In this document: piece by piece, positions 43,993 to 53,121 of the stretch
Numbering within the stretch: the first letter of the stretch is position 1
Layout of the letters: each line of letters starts with the position of its first letter
Source: Rhodanobacter denitrificans
GTDB lineage: Bacteria > Pseudomonadota > Gammaproteobacteria > Xanthomonadales > Rhodanobacteraceae
Assembly (NCBI RefSeq): GCF_000230695.2
Contig: NC_020541.1
Coordinates: 682,001-746,000 of the forward strand
Direction of reading: 5' to 3'
DNA: 64,000 nt
Notes under the pieces: model-generated
Told to the model about the DNA's origin: nothing
The model's input: the letters and a program-made list of their open reading frames with translations, nothing else
Databases searched by the model: none
Made by a program: the position numbers and the translations under genes

Positions 43993-44724
43993 TCAGAAGG
44001 ACCGCGAGAGCGTGGCGATCCAGGGCTGCGCGCCCATGTCTCGCGTCGACCATCGCGATCCCAGGTCGGTCATGACGCGATCGAGTTCCAGCCGCCATGC
44101 GCCATCGACCCACATCAGCCCGACGTGGCCGTAGCGGTAGAAGCCTTCGCCATCGCCGGGCCGGTAATGCCCATATTGGCGGTAGTGGCTGTACCGCGCG
44201 GGCGGGACGTGGGCAACGCCCGCTCCGGCGGAAACGAAGGCATGCTCCGTCAACGGCCAGTAGAAATCGAGATCGGCGGCGGCACGCGTGCGCCGATCCG
44301 CGGAGCCGATGCTGCGGCTGGCCGACAGGCCGAACGTCAGGATGTCCCGGTACAGCCAGTTGACCCCGGCTTCGCCGCGGTCGTAGGCGGTCGAGCGGGC
44401 GTCGCCGGAATAGCGGTAGTAGAGCACGCTGGCCTGCATCTGCCAGTCGCCGGAAAGCGGCCAGTGGCGGGAACCCTGGAGCAGGGTTTGGACGATGCGC
44501 CCCGGCGAACGGACTTCGGCACTTGCGGACAGGCCCACCGACCAGCCCGTCGACGAGATCCACGAGGCAGCCGCCTGAACGGTGGGCGTGGCCGGCGTGA
44601 TCGCCAGGCCGCGGTCGACCAGCTGCGAACCGAGTGCGACCGTACCGGCCACCCTGGCCGACTGGGCGTGCAGCAGGGCGGGATGGGCTGCGGCCGCCGC
44701 CACGGCAAGCAGGCCCAGCCCCAT
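43993..44724 (-). CDS. Small outer-membrane barrel, TorF/Gcw_chp-like
   Basis: A 243-residue exported protein. The signal peptide begins at MGLGLLAVAAAAAHPALLHAQ. The mature part alternates hydrophobic and polar strands rich in aromatic residues and opens with GSQLVDRGLAITPATPTVQAAASW, similar in layout to TorF-type putative porins; it ends with Phe (SRSF), the usual outer-membrane terminus. The start is uncertain: ATG at 44724 (chosen for the signal peptide) or GTG at 44787. It lies 76 bp upstream of the sigma gene on the same strand. Confidence 0.7.
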   Translation of the reverse strand: MGLGLLAVAAAAAHPALLHAQSARVAGTVALGSQLVDRGLAITPATPTVQAAASWISSTGWSVGLSASAEVRSPGRIVQTLLQGSRHWPLSGDWQMQASVLYYRYSGDARSTAYDRGEAGVNWLYRDILTFGLSASRSIGSADRRTRAAADLDFYWPLTEHAFVSAGAGVAHVPPARYSHYRQYGHYRPGDGEGFYRYGHVGLMWVDGAWRLELDRVMTDLGSRWSTRDMGAQPWIATLSRSF

Positions 44725-45158
44725 GCGGGCAAGGCAGCGGCCGCGGGTGCCGACGTCGAGGCGGGCGGGCCGGACCCGGTGCGGCACGATTCCTGCGCAG
44801 CGTGGGCCACATGCCGCCGTGGAATCTACCTGCGGCTCGAACGCAGGCGGGCGCGCACCGTCGCGGCGACGTGCGCCAGAGGCCTTGAGCGCGGGACAGG
44901 TGAGCCACATCGCGTCATTGTTCGATTGGTCGAGTACGGCGGCGCCCCATGGCATGGCCGCACCACGAAAGGCATGCACGCCTTATAACCGAATCTGCGC
45001 GGGAAGGGGTGCCCTCTCTCCATGGACGATGCCCGGAGGTGGCACGGGTATCGTCGGCCGGTTGCGGGGACGGCGCCGGCCTCCGCACGGGCAAGGCGGA
45101 CGGCCCCGTGGGTGCCTGGCGAACGGGGCCGGCCACGCGGCAATGCTCTTGCGCGCCT
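44725..45158. other. Gap without a supported gene; hairpin at 45101-45131
   Basis: Frames on both strands cross this 434-bp stretch, but none shows a family motif or ribosome binding site. CGGCCCCGT (45101-45109) pairs with ACGGGGCCG (45123-45131), 28 bp beyond the stop of the haem-barrel gene, and may be its terminator, though no T-run follows. The start region of the TorF-like gene lies at the left end. Confidence 0.5.
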
Positions 45159-46514
45159 TCAGAACGCCGCGCTCACGGAGATCGTGAAGGCGTTCAGATC
45201 CCTCGCATTGGTCACCGGCGCCCCGGGCGGCGCGCCGAAGATGTTGTTGCGGGCGCCGTTGAAGCGGCTGAAACGGAACCAGGTGGCGTAGATCCTCAGA
45301 TTGGCCAGGGAGCTGAAGGATTCCTTGCCGAAAGGTACCCAGAACACGCTGACGAGGTTGCTGGTGGTATCGGGACTGCCGTACGGGACGTAGCGGGCGG
45401 GGTCGCGCGAACCCGTGCTCACCATGCGGGACAGCGCGATGCCGTAGCTTTGCCTGAAGGTGTAGATGGCGGTGGCGATCTGGTCGCGGGCCGAGCCCTG
45501 CGGCAGCGCGAGCAGGCCCGGAACGACGGGACTGGCAGGCGTGCTGCCGTAATCGCGCTTCTCGAGGATGTTCACGTAGCTGAGCTGCAGGATGTTCTGC
45601 CGGTTGCCCAGATACTGGTAGGTGAGGTCGTAACCCAGGTCGGTGATGTCGTCGGCGGGGCCCAGACGGGGCCGCTGGCGCCGGGTGGTCAGGCCCACCA
45701 CGCCGGCCGAGACGAACTGGGCCTTGAACTCCTTCATGTAGGCGAAGCGGAAGTATCCCGTGTCGCTGAACTTGCCCGGATCGCCGCCGACCGAATAACC
45801 CAGCCGATCCTGCACGGACGTCTGCAACGCGTTGTAGGTGCCGACTTCGCCGTACCAATCCGAGTCGTACAGGGCGTAGACCGTGGCGCCGATGACGCGG
45901 TTGGCCGGTGCGCCGGGGCTGGACAGGTTCAGCAGGGTCCCGGTGACGCCGGGTGGACCCAGGGTCGAAGCGGCCGGCAGCACGGCGAGGGGGTCGTTGA
46001 ACCCCGGATTGTTGTTGACGCTCACGCCGAGCGTCAGATCCTTGCCGCCCAGCTTGAGCGCCTTGGCGACGAAGCGCAGGTCGAGGTTGCTCAGCCTGGT
46101 GTTGTACTTGCCGTTGCCGACATTGTCGGTCTCGATCTTGACGAAGCCGCCCACGTGATCGGTCAGTCGCCCGGCCAGGTAGATGTCGGCTTCGGTCAGT
46201 CGGCTCTTGCTGTCGCCGCGCGCCGGGTTGGTGCGGGCCGCCACGAGTTGCGCGGCCACCGGCAGCGCGTCGCCGATGTTCGCGTCGGTGTATCCGTTGA
46301 GCTTGAAACGCATGCCGACCGGCGTCAGCCCCGGCCCGTTGTCGCCGCCGCCATAGGCGCTGGAGTGGCAGACCGCGCAGACGTAGCCGGTCTGCCGGGC
46401 AAACGAGGGAACCGCCTGGACGGCGTTGCTGGCGAACAGCAGCAGGATCGCGAGGCCGTGCCACAGAAGGTTCCCGCGGCGGCCGGTTTCGGGTCGGGTC
46501 GGAAAAGGCAACAT
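45159..46514 (-). CDS. Outer-membrane beta-barrel protein with an N-terminal c-type haem motif
   Basis: A 451-residue protein. A signal peptide (about 15-35, ending VQA) is followed at once by FARQTGYVCAVCHSSAYGG, a CxxCH haem-attachment site (C46, C49, H50), and a Met-containing TPVGMRFKLNGY that may give the axial ligand. The remaining ~380 residues are barrel-like and end in Phe (ISVSAAF). A haem-bearing porin-like protein of this plan suggests electron exchange at the outer membrane. AAGGAG lies upstream of the ATG. Divergent from the polysaccharide operon. Confidence 0.85.
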   Translation of the reverse strand: MLPFPTRPETGRRGNLLWHGLAILLLFASNAVQAVPSFARQTGYVCAVCHSSAYGGGDNGPGLTPVGMRFKLNGYTDANIGDALPVAAQLVAARTNPARGDSKSRLTEADIYLAGRLTDHVGGFVKIETDNVGNGKYNTRLSNLDLRFVAKALKLGGKDLTLGVSVNNNPGFNDPLAVLPAASTLGPPGVTGTLLNLSSPGAPANRVIGATVYALYDSDWYGEVGTYNALQTSVQDRLGYSVGGDPGKFSDTGYFRFAYMKEFKAQFVSAGVVGLTTRRQRPRLGPADDITDLGYDLTYQYLGNRQNILQLSYVNILEKRDYGSTPASPVVPGLLALPQGSARDQIATAIYTFRQSYGIALSRMVSTGSRDPARYVPYGSPDTTSNLVSVFWVPFGKESFSSLANLRIYATWFRFSRFNGARNNIFGAPPGAPVTNARDLNAFTISVSAAF

Positions 46515-46633
46515 GGGCTCTCCTTGGGGCCTGATCGGATGCGGCGATGCACGGGCCACGCGCCCGTCAGCGATGCTGCCCCGGCCGTACCGGCAGACCG
46601 CTGCAAGATGCGGGTAAGTGCCGGCCGGGCCGC

Positions 46634-46737
46634 CAAAGGTTGCGCACGGCGCCTGGCCGCGCCGGTGACGGCACCCGACCCGGCGGCAGGCCGTGCGGCG
46701 CCGGCGATCCGCCGCCCGCTGCCCGGCGCAACCTTTG
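46634..46737. repeat. Spaced 12-bp inverted repeat in the divergent promoter region
   Basis: CAAAGGTTGCGC (46634-46645) and GCGCAACCTTTG (46726-46737) are perfect reverse complements, 80 bp apart, between the haem-barrel gene and fdtA. The sites may bind one regulator at two places or form a long hairpin. The rest of 46515-46800 shows nothing else recognisable. Confidence 0.6.
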
Positions 46738-46800
46738 TCCAGTCGGGCGGCACTCAAGCCTGTAAGTCGCCATCCCATGATTTGCAGCCGGGTCCGACCC

Positions 46801-47238
46801 ATGGAAATCCAACGCATCCAGTTGCACAAACATGGCGACAGCCGCGGCATGCTCGTCGCGCTGGAACAGGACGGCGACGTGCCCTTCGCGATCCGGCGCG
46901 TGTACTACATCTTCGCCACGAAGAACGGCGTGCATCGCGGCCGGCACGCGCACCGCCATCTCAGCCAGCTGGCGGTGGCGGTGCGCGGAGCGGTCACTTT
47001 CCTGCTGGATGACGGCAGTGGCGCGACGGAGATCGTGCTCGACGATCCGGCCCAGGGCCTGCTGCTCGGCAGCATGGTGTGGCGGGAGCTCTACGACTTC
47101 AGCGACGACTGCGTGCTGATGGTGCTGGCCGACCACCCGTTTGATCCGGACGACTACATCACCGACTACGACCAGTTCCTGCGCGAGGTGAACGGCGCCA
47201 TGCAACTGGAGGGTGCGACGGCATGTCAAGGCCGCTAG
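46801..47238 (+). CDS. fdtA: dTDP-4-oxo-6-deoxyglucose 3,4-ketoisomerase (FdtA/QdtA family)
   Basis: A 145-residue cupin. The N-terminus IQRIQLHKHGDSRGMLVALEQ and core VYYIFATKNGVHRGRHAHRH (His-rich cupin motif), then YDFSDDCVLMVLAD, match the sugar 3,4-ketoisomerases FdtA/QdtA. It moves the keto group of dTDP-4-keto-6-deoxyglucose to C3 so that an aminotransferase can add nitrogen. It is the first gene of the polysaccharide cluster and overlaps the acyltransferase gene by 16 nt. Stereochemistry (Fuc3N or Qui3N) cannot be read by eye. Confidence 0.88.
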   Translation: MEIQRIQLHKHGDSRGMLVALEQDGDVPFAIRRVYYIFATKNGVHRGRHAHRHLSQLAVAVRGAVTFLLDDGSGATEIVLDDPAQGLLLGSMVWRELYDFSDDCVLMVLADHPFDPDDYITDYDQFLREVNGAMQLEGATACQGR

Positions 47239-47888
47239 TCCTGATCGGCGCCGGCGAGTTCGCGCAGATCGCCTGCGAGTACTTCGAGCACGACAGCGAC
47301 TACGACGTGGCGGCCTTCGGCGTCGAACGCGCCTATCTGACGCAGCCGCGGCTGGCGGGCCATCCCGTGGTGGCCTGCGAAACGCTGGAGACGGACTACC
47401 CGCCGGGCGAGGTGGAGGTGTTTGTCGCGATCCCCGCCAGCCAGCTCAACCGGCTGCGCACGCGCCTTTACCAGGAGCTGAAACGCCGGGGCTACCGCTT
47501 CGCCACCTATGTCAGCACGCGCGCGTTCGTGTGGCGCAATGCCGAAGTGGGCGAGAACAGCTTCATCTTCGAAGGCAACGTGATCCAGCCTTTCGTGCGC
47601 ATCGGCAACAACTGCATCCTGTGGAGCGGCAACCACGTGGGGCACCGCACGGTCGTGCACGACAACGTGTTCATCGCCTCGCACGCGGTCGTTTCGGGCT
47701 ACTGCGAGATCGGCGCCGGCAGCTTCGTCGGCGTGAACACCACCTTCAACGACCATGTGAAGGTGGCGCCCGACAACGTGATCGGCTCCGGCGCGCTGGT
47801 GACGCGCGATACCGAACCGGGCCGGATCTACGTCGGCTCGCCGGCGCGCGCCGTGCCGGACAAGTCCAGCTTCGACGTGAAGCTTTGA
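47223..47888 (+). CDS. PglD/NeuD-like sugar N-acyltransferase (left-handed beta-helix)
   Basis: A 221-residue protein with a Rossmann-like N-terminus (VLIGAGEFAQIACEYFEHD) and hexapeptide repeats from about 100 (VGENSFIFEGNVIQPFVRIGNNCILWSGNHVGHRTVVHDNVFIASHAVVSG). His in GNHVGHRTVV is a probable catalytic base. Given fdtA and fdtB nearby, it likely acylates the 3-amino sugar nucleotide (FdtC role). It overlaps fdtA by 16 nt. Confidence 0.85.
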   Translation: MSRPLVLIGAGEFAQIACEYFEHDSDYDVAAFGVERAYLTQPRLAGHPVVACETLETDYPPGEVEVFVAIPASQLNRLRTRLYQELKRRGYRFATYVSTRAFVWRNAEVGENSFIFEGNVIQPFVRIGNNCILWSGNHVGHRTVVHDNVFIASHAVVSGYCEIGAGSFVGVNTTFNDHVKVAPDNVIGSGALVTRDTEPGRIYVGSPARAVPDKSSFDVKL

Positions 47889-48848
47889 ATGCCCATGGCC
47901 GCGTGGAGGAAGAAAGGGCTGGTATTCGACACCGCGCGGCATGGCGTGGGCGGCTGGATGCGCCACTCGGCGCTCACGCCGACCCCGTATCGCATCGACG
48001 GCGAGCGCATCCGCGTCTACGCGGGCTTTCGCGATGGCGATGGCGTCAGCCGCATCGGTTATGTCGACGTGCGCGCGGACGACCCGGCCACGATCGTGCG
48101 CGTCAGCGCCGAACCGGCGCTCGACGTCGGTCGGGGCGGGTGTTTCGACGACAACGGCATGATCCTGGGCGACGTGGTCGACGCGCCGGGCGGCCTGCAC
48201 CTGTTCTATGTCGGCTTCCAGCACGTGGCCAGGGCCAAGTTCCTGGCCTTTACCGGCCTGGCGATTTCGACCGATGGCGGCGAGCACTTCCGGCGCGTGC
48301 AGGAGACGCCGATCCTGGATCGCGCGCCCGGCCGCAGCACGATCGGCGCGGTGCATTCGGCCATCCATGAAGGTGGCCGCTGGCGGCTGTGGTACGCCGT
48401 GGGCGACGACTGGGAAATCATCGGCGGCAAGCCGTTTCCGCGTTACCACATCCGCTACGCGGAGACCGATGATCTGCGCGCCATGCCGCACGAAGACCAG
48501 GTCTGCCTGCTGCCGCGCGGCAGCGAGTACCGGATCGGGCGGCCGCGGGTGTACCGGCTCGGCGGCGGCTACGTCATGTACTTCACGCGGGGCAACCTCA
48601 GCGGCGAATACTTTCCCGGCATGGCCTGCAGCGACGACGGCATCCGCTGGGAACGCCGCGACGATGCGCTGGGCCTGGCGCTCTCCGCCAGCGGCTGGGA
48701 CTCGCGGACCATCTGCTACCCCGCGCTGATCCGCCAGCGCGACAAGCTGCTGATGTTCTACAACGGCAACGACATGGGCGTGGATGGCTTCGGTGTGGCC
48801 GAAGCCCTCGCGTCGCACCTCGACGGTGGCGCCGATGCCCGCGGTTAG
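47889..48848 (+). CDS. Five-bladed beta-propeller protein, glycosidase/phosphorylase-like
   Basis: A 319-residue protein without signal peptide. Recurring Trp/Tyr-rich blade motifs (RIRVYAGFRDGDGVSRIGYVDV, LHLFYVGFQ, RWRLWYAVGDDWE, GYVMYFTRG, KLLMFYNGNDMG) are typical of GH43/GH32/GH130-type folds. Acidic residues occur at blade starts but no catalytic set can be fixed. Relatives are common in O-antigen loci with unclear roles. A second ATG at 47895 is possible. It ends inside the start of the next gene. Confidence 0.75.
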   Translation: MPMAAWRKKGLVFDTARHGVGGWMRHSALTPTPYRIDGERIRVYAGFRDGDGVSRIGYVDVRADDPATIVRVSAEPALDVGRGGCFDDNGMILGDVVDAPGGLHLFYVGFQHVARAKFLAFTGLAISTDGGEHFRRVQETPILDRAPGRSTIGAVHSAIHEGGRWRLWYAVGDDWEIIGGKPFPRYHIRYAETDDLRAMPHEDQVCLLPRGSEYRIGRPRVYRLGGGYVMYFTRGNLSGEYFPGMACSDDGIRWERRDDALGLALSASGWDSRTICYPALIRQRDKLLMFYNGNDMGVDGFGVAEALASHLDGGADARG

Positions 48849-49767
48849 GCGCTACGTTCCCGCCGATGCCGACGCCTGGGACGCCCTGGTCGAGCGCTCC
48901 AGGAACGGCAACCTGCTGCACCGGCGCGGCTACATGGATTACCACGCCGATCGCTTCGTCGACTGCTCGCTGGTCGTCGAGCAGCATGGCCGGATCGTGG
49001 CGGTGTTCCCGGCGGATATCCGCGACAAGCTGGTGACCAGTCATGGCGGGCTCACCTACGCCGGACTGATCAGCGGCCAGGCCCTGCGTGCCGACGCGAC
49101 GCTCGCCGTGTTCGGACAGATGGCCGATGCCTACCGTGCGCTGGGCGCGCAGCGCATCGTCTACAAGGCGGTGCCGCACGTGTTCCATGCGTACCCGGCC
49201 GAGGAGGATCTTTACGCGCTGCAGCGCATGGGTGCCCGGCTGACGCGTCGCGACCTGTCCTCGGTGATTGCGCTGCAGGAACCGTTCCAGTTCACCGAAC
49301 CGCGCCGGCGCGCGGTCAGGAAGGCGGGGCGGGCAGGCATCAGCCTGCACGTCGGCACCGATCCGGCGTCGTTCCACGCGCTGCTGTCGGAGGTGCTGCG
49401 CCAGCATCACGTCGCGCCTACCCACAGCCTGCAGGAGCTGCGCCTGCTGCAGGCACGCTTCCCGCGGCAGATCGTGCTGCACGAGGCGCGCCGGGAGGGT
49501 GTCCTGCTGGCGGGCGCCCTCATCTACGATCTCGGCCGGGTGGTGCATACCCAGTACCTGGCCGCTGCGGAGGAGGGGCGCCGGCTGGATGCGCTGAGCT
49601 TCCTGCTCGCCGGGCTGATCGGCAGCACGTATGCGGACCGGCGCTACTTCTCCTTCGGCATTTCCACCGAACAGGCCGGGGCGGTGCTCAACAGCGGGCT
49701 GGTGACGCAGAAGGAATACTTCGGCGCGCGCGGCATCGTGCACGATTGCTACGAGTGGCCGCTGTGA
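48835..49767 (+). CDS. FemAB/GNAT-type acyltransferase
   Basis: A 310-residue protein resembling the FemAB-like acyl-transfer family used in surface glycan loci: [33 protein letters not shown] at the N-terminus, a central basic [12 protein letters not shown], and a C-terminal half with [17 protein letters not shown] and [10 protein letters not shown]. It probably adds an acyl or aminoacyl group to the sugar residue. The start at 48835 overlaps the previous gene by 14 nt; the stop overlaps the next ATG. Confidence 0.75.
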   Translation: MPAVRRYVPADADAWDALVERSRNGNLLHRRGYMDYHADRFVDCSLVVEQHGRIVAVFPADIRDKLVTSHGGLTYAGLISGQALRADATLAVFGQMADAYRALGAQRIVYKAVPHVFHAYPAEEDLYALQRMGARLTRRDLSSVIALQEPFQFTEPRRRAVRKAGRAGISLHVGTDPASFHALLSEVLRQHHVAPTHSLQELRLLQARFPRQIVLHEARREGVLLAGALIYDLGRVVHTQYLAAAEEGRRLDALSFLLAGLIGSTYADRRYFSFGISTEQAGAVLNSGLVTQKEYFGARGIVHDCYEWPL

Positions 49768-50924
49768 TGGGTCCCGACGTGATGAAGAACGCACCGGTGG
49801 AAGCCGCCCCGGGTGACGTCCCGTTCCTGAGCCTCCGGGAAGTCAATGCGCGTTACGCCGACGAGCTGAAGGCTGCCGCGGCACGCGTCATCGATTCGGG
49901 CTGGTATGTGCTCGGCGACGAGCTCGTCGCCTTCGAGCGGGAGTTCGCCGGCTGGTGCGGCGTGCGCCATGCCGTGGGCGTGGGCAACGGCCTGGATGCG
50001 CTGTCGCTGATCCTGCGCGGCTACAAGGAACTCGGCGTTCTCGGCGAGGGCGACGAGGTCGTGGTGCCCGGCAACACGTTCATCGCCAGCTTCCTGGCGA
50101 TCAGCGAGAACCGGTTGGTGCCGCTGCCGGTGGAGCCCGATGCGGCGACGTTCAACCTCGATCCGGCCTGCGTGGAGGCGGCGATCGGATCGCGCACGCG
50201 CGCGATCATGGCGGTGCATCTGTATGGCCAGCTGGCCGACATGCCGGCGCTGGCGGCGCTGGCCCGGCGGCGCGGCTTGCTGCTGATCGAAGACGCGGCG
50301 CAGGCGCACGGCGCGCTGCGCGACGGGCGCAGGGCCGGCACGTTCGGCGACGCGGCGGCCTTCAGTTTCTTCCCGGCCAAGAACCTCGGCGCGCTGGGCG
50401 ACGGCGGCGCGGTGGTGACCGGCGACGTGGCGCTGGCGCGGCGGGTCGCGGCGCTGCGCAACTACGGTTCCGAGGTGAAGTACCGCCACCTCTGCCAGGG
50501 GCTGAATTCGCGGCTCGACGAGATGCAGGCGGCGATGCTGCGGGTGAAGCTGAAGTATCTCGATGCGGACGTGGCCTGGCGCCGCCGGGTGGCGCATCGC
50601 TATCGTGACGGCATCCGCCACCCGCGGATCAAGTTGCCCGGCGCGGTGCGCGAGGAACAGCACGCCTGGCACCTGTTCGTGGTGCGCTGCGCCGAGCGCG
50701 ATGCGCTGCAGCGGCACCTGCGCGCACACGGCATCCAGGCCCAGGTACATTACCCGGTGCCGGCGCATCGGCAGCCCGCGTATCCCGCATTGCGCAGTGC
50801 CCGCCTGCCGCTGACCGAGCGACTGTGCGACGAGGTGTTGAGCCTGCCGCTGGGGCCGACCCTGGGCGATGACGGCGTGGCGCGGGTGATCGATGCCTGC
50901 AACGCGTTCGGAGGCGGGGCATGA
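49767..50924 (+). CDS. fdtB: DegT/DnrJ/EryC1 sugar-nucleotide aminotransferase (FdtB-like)
   Basis: A 385-residue PLP enzyme. [31 protein letters not shown] matches the family N-terminus; the PLP lysine is in [14 protein letters not shown] (about K210), with EDAAQAHGA upstream. It would aminate the 3-keto sugar nucleotide produced by FdtA. Starts at 49767 (overlapping the previous stop) or 49782 (MKNAPVEA) are both possible. The stop overlaps wzx by 4 nt. Confidence 0.88.
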   Translation: MGPDVMKNAPVEAAPGDVPFLSLREVNARYADELKAAAARVIDSGWYVLGDELVAFEREFAGWCGVRHAVGVGNGLDALSLILRGYKELGVLGEGDEVVVPGNTFIASFLAISENRLVPLPVEPDAATFNLDPACVEAAIGSRTRAIMAVHLYGQLADMPALAALARRRGLLLIEDAAQAHGALRDGRRAGTFGDAAAFSFFPAKNLGALGDGGAVVTGDVALARRVAALRNYGSEVKYRHLCQGLNSRLDEMQAAMLRVKLKYLDADVAWRRRVAHRYRDGIRHPRIKLPGAVREEQHAWHLFVVRCAERDALQRHLRAHGIQAQVHYPVPAHRQPAYPALRSARLPLTERLCDEVLSLPLGPTLGDDGVARVIDACNAFGGGA

Positions 50925-52177
50925 ACATCGTGCGCGCCGGTTTCTACACCAGCCTCGCGACCGCCGCGCGGCTGCTCGCCGGGCTGGTGGCGATCAAGCT
51001 GGTGGCGTGGTTCGCTGGCCCCGAGGGCGTCGGCCGGCTCGGCCAGTTCATGAGCCTGATGTCGCTGCTGGCGGTGCTCGCCGGCGGCGGCATCAGCGCG
51101 GCCATCGTCAAGTATGTCGCCGAGTACCGCGACGATCCGCCCCGGCTGTCGCGCCTGCTGTCCGCCGCGCTGTGCTACGCGTTCTGCGCCTCCTGCCTGA
51201 TGGGCGGCGCGGCGCTGCTGCTCAGCCGGCAGCTCGCCGCGTGGCTGCTGGGCGACCCGGGCTATGCCGGCCTGATCCGCGTGCTCGCCGTCGCGCAGCT
51301 CGGCATCGCGCTGCTCAACTACATCCTCGCGGTGGTCAACGGCTTCATGGACGTGCGCCGGCTGGCCTTCATCCAGGCGGGCGGGGCGCTGGTCGGCATC
51401 GTGATGATGATCTGGCTGGCGCGCTGGCTGCATCTGTATGGCGCGCTGCTGGCGCTGGTGCTGGGCCAGCTGCTGTGGCTGGCGATCGCCTTGCCGGCGT
51501 GGTGGCGCAGCTCGTACTTCCGCCGCCGCATGCTGCGGCTGCACTACGACCGCGAGATGACCTTGCGGCTGGCGACGTTCTCGGTGATGACCCTCGCCTC
51601 CGCCCTGCTGCCGCCGCTGGTCAACATCGCCGTGCGCGACCATCTCGCGCTGCAGTTCGGCTGGGAACGGGTCGGCTACTGGCAGGCGGTCAGCAAGGTG
51701 TCGGACGCCTATCTGCTGTTCTTCACCGCGGCCATCAACATCTACTACCTGCCCAAGCTGGCCTCGACGCACGGCCGCGAGGCGCTGCTGGCCGAGCTGC
51801 GCAGCGCCGGCCGCCACGTCCTGCCGGCGGTCATCGTGCTGGCGGCCATGGTGTATGCGCTGCGCGGATGGGTGACCTGGCTGCTGTTCACGCCGGAGTT
51901 CGCCGCCGCCAACGCGCTGTACGGCCCGCAACTGGTCGGCGACGTCATCAAGGTCGCCTCCTTCGTCCTTTCCTACCTGATGCTGGCCAAGGCGATGACG
52001 GCGCTGTTCGTCGTCTCCGAATGCGTGTTCGCGGCCAGCTACCTCGCGCTGGTCTGGGTGTTTGCCGCGCGCTACGGCCTGGTCGGCGCGATGTACGCCT
52101 TCGCGCTCAACTACCTGCTGTATCTCGCCTTCAACCTGCTGGTTGCCCGGCGTTACCTGGGAGGGCTGCGACGATGA
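50921..52177 (+). CDS. wzx: Lipid-linked oligosaccharide flippase (Wzx/WzxE-like)
   Basis: A 418-residue protein with about 12 transmembrane helices and the polysaccharide-flippase layout. The N-terminus [34 protein letters not shown] resembles WzxE-type O-antigen translocases. It should flip undecaprenyl-linked repeat units to the periplasmic face. Start and stop overlap the neighbouring genes by 4 nt each. Confidence 0.88.
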   Translation: MNIVRAGFYTSLATAARLLAGLVAIKLVAWFAGPEGVGRLGQFMSLMSLLAVLAGGGISAAIVKYVAEYRDDPPRLSRLLSAALCYAFCASCLMGGAALLLSRQLAAWLLGDPGYAGLIRVLAVAQLGIALLNYILAVVNGFMDVRRLAFIQAGGALVGIVMMIWLARWLHLYGALLALVLGQLLWLAIALPAWWRSSYFRRRMLRLHYDREMTLRLATFSVMTLASALLPPLVNIAVRDHLALQFGWERVGYWQAVSKVSDAYLLFFTAAINIYYLPKLASTHGREALLAELRSAGRHVLPAVIVLAAMVYALRGWVTWLLFTPEFAAANALYGPQLVGDVIKVASFVLSYLMLAKAMTALFVVSECVFAASYLALVWVFAARYGLVGAMYAFALNYLLYLAFNLLVARRYLGGLRR

Positions 52178-53121
52178 GCGGCGACGTACCGGCGAACACG
52201 GCGGCGCTGCCGCTGGTGTCCGTGCTGATTCCCGCGTTCAACCACGAGCGTTTCGTGCGGCGCTGCCTGGACAGCGTGCTGCAGGATCCGTACCCGGCCA
52301 AGGAGCTCATCGTCATCGACGACGGCTCGACCGATCGCACCGCCGAACGGATCGCCGACTGGGTCGCGACGCATTGCATGGATATCCCGATCGAGTACGT
52401 GCATCGGGACAACCGCGGCATCGCGGCGACGCTGAACGAACTGGCGGCGCGCGCGAACGGCGAGTTTCTGCGCCCCGGCGCCAGCGACGACTACCTGCTG
52501 CCGGGCGGTCTCGATGCCCAGGTGCGCTACCTGCTGGCGCATCCGGACAAGGGCGCGGTGATCGGCGATTCGGTCGTCGTCGACCAGGACGGCAACCGGC
52601 TGCACGACAGCGGCATGGGCCTGCTTCGCGGCGGCAGCAAGAGCCTGTACAGCTCCGACGACGGCATCCGCCGCGCGATCATCAGCCACTGGGCCATCGG
52701 CGGGCCGGTGGCCTTGATGCGGCGGAGCGCGCTGGACACCGTCGACCGCTGGAGCGAAGGCCTGCGCATCGAGGACTGGGATCTGTTCCTGCGCCTGGCG
52801 GCCCGCGACGCGCTCGGCTTCATCGACGTCAGCGTCTGCGCCTACCGCATCCACGGCGCCAACCTGAGCCGGACGCGGCACACCGCCACGCGGATCGGCA
52901 ACCTCGCCGAGTCGCGCCAGGTGGCGCTGCGCCGGGCGTGCCTGTTCGACGAGCCGTACCGGACCCTGCTGCGGGCGCAGGCGCACCACATCGGCGCCAA
53001 GATCGCGTTCCTGCAGGGACAGCCATGGTCGCTGGCGCGGCATCTGCTCGCCTGGTCGTGGCTGCGACTGCTGTCGAAGCTGCGGCCTTCATCCGGACGT
53101 CATGGCGTGGAGGCGGCATGA
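52174..53121 (+). CDS. Family 2 glycosyltransferase
   Basis: A 315-residue GT-A enzyme with VSVLIPAFNHERFVRRCLDSVL and the nucleotide-binding DDGSTDRT (about 49-56), then a DXD-like SDDYLLPGG (about 106) and a C-terminal acceptor segment with RIEDWDLFLRLA. Adds one sugar to the repeat unit on the cytoplasmic side. ATGA overlap with wzx and 4-nt overlap with the next gene. Confidence 0.9.
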   Translation: MSGDVPANTAALPLVSVLIPAFNHERFVRRCLDSVLQDPYPAKELIVIDDGSTDRTAERIADWVATHCMDIPIEYVHRDNRGIAATLNELAARANGEFLRPGASDDYLLPGGLDAQVRYLLAHPDKGAVIGDSVVVDQDGNRLHDSGMGLLRGGSKSLYSSDDGIRRAIISHWAIGGPVALMRRSALDTVDRWSEGLRIEDWDLFLRLAARDALGFIDVSVCAYRIHGANLSRTRHTATRIGNLAESRQVALRRACLFDEPYRTLLRAQAHHIGAKIAFLQGQPWSLARHLLAWSWLRLLSKLRPSSGRHGVEAA

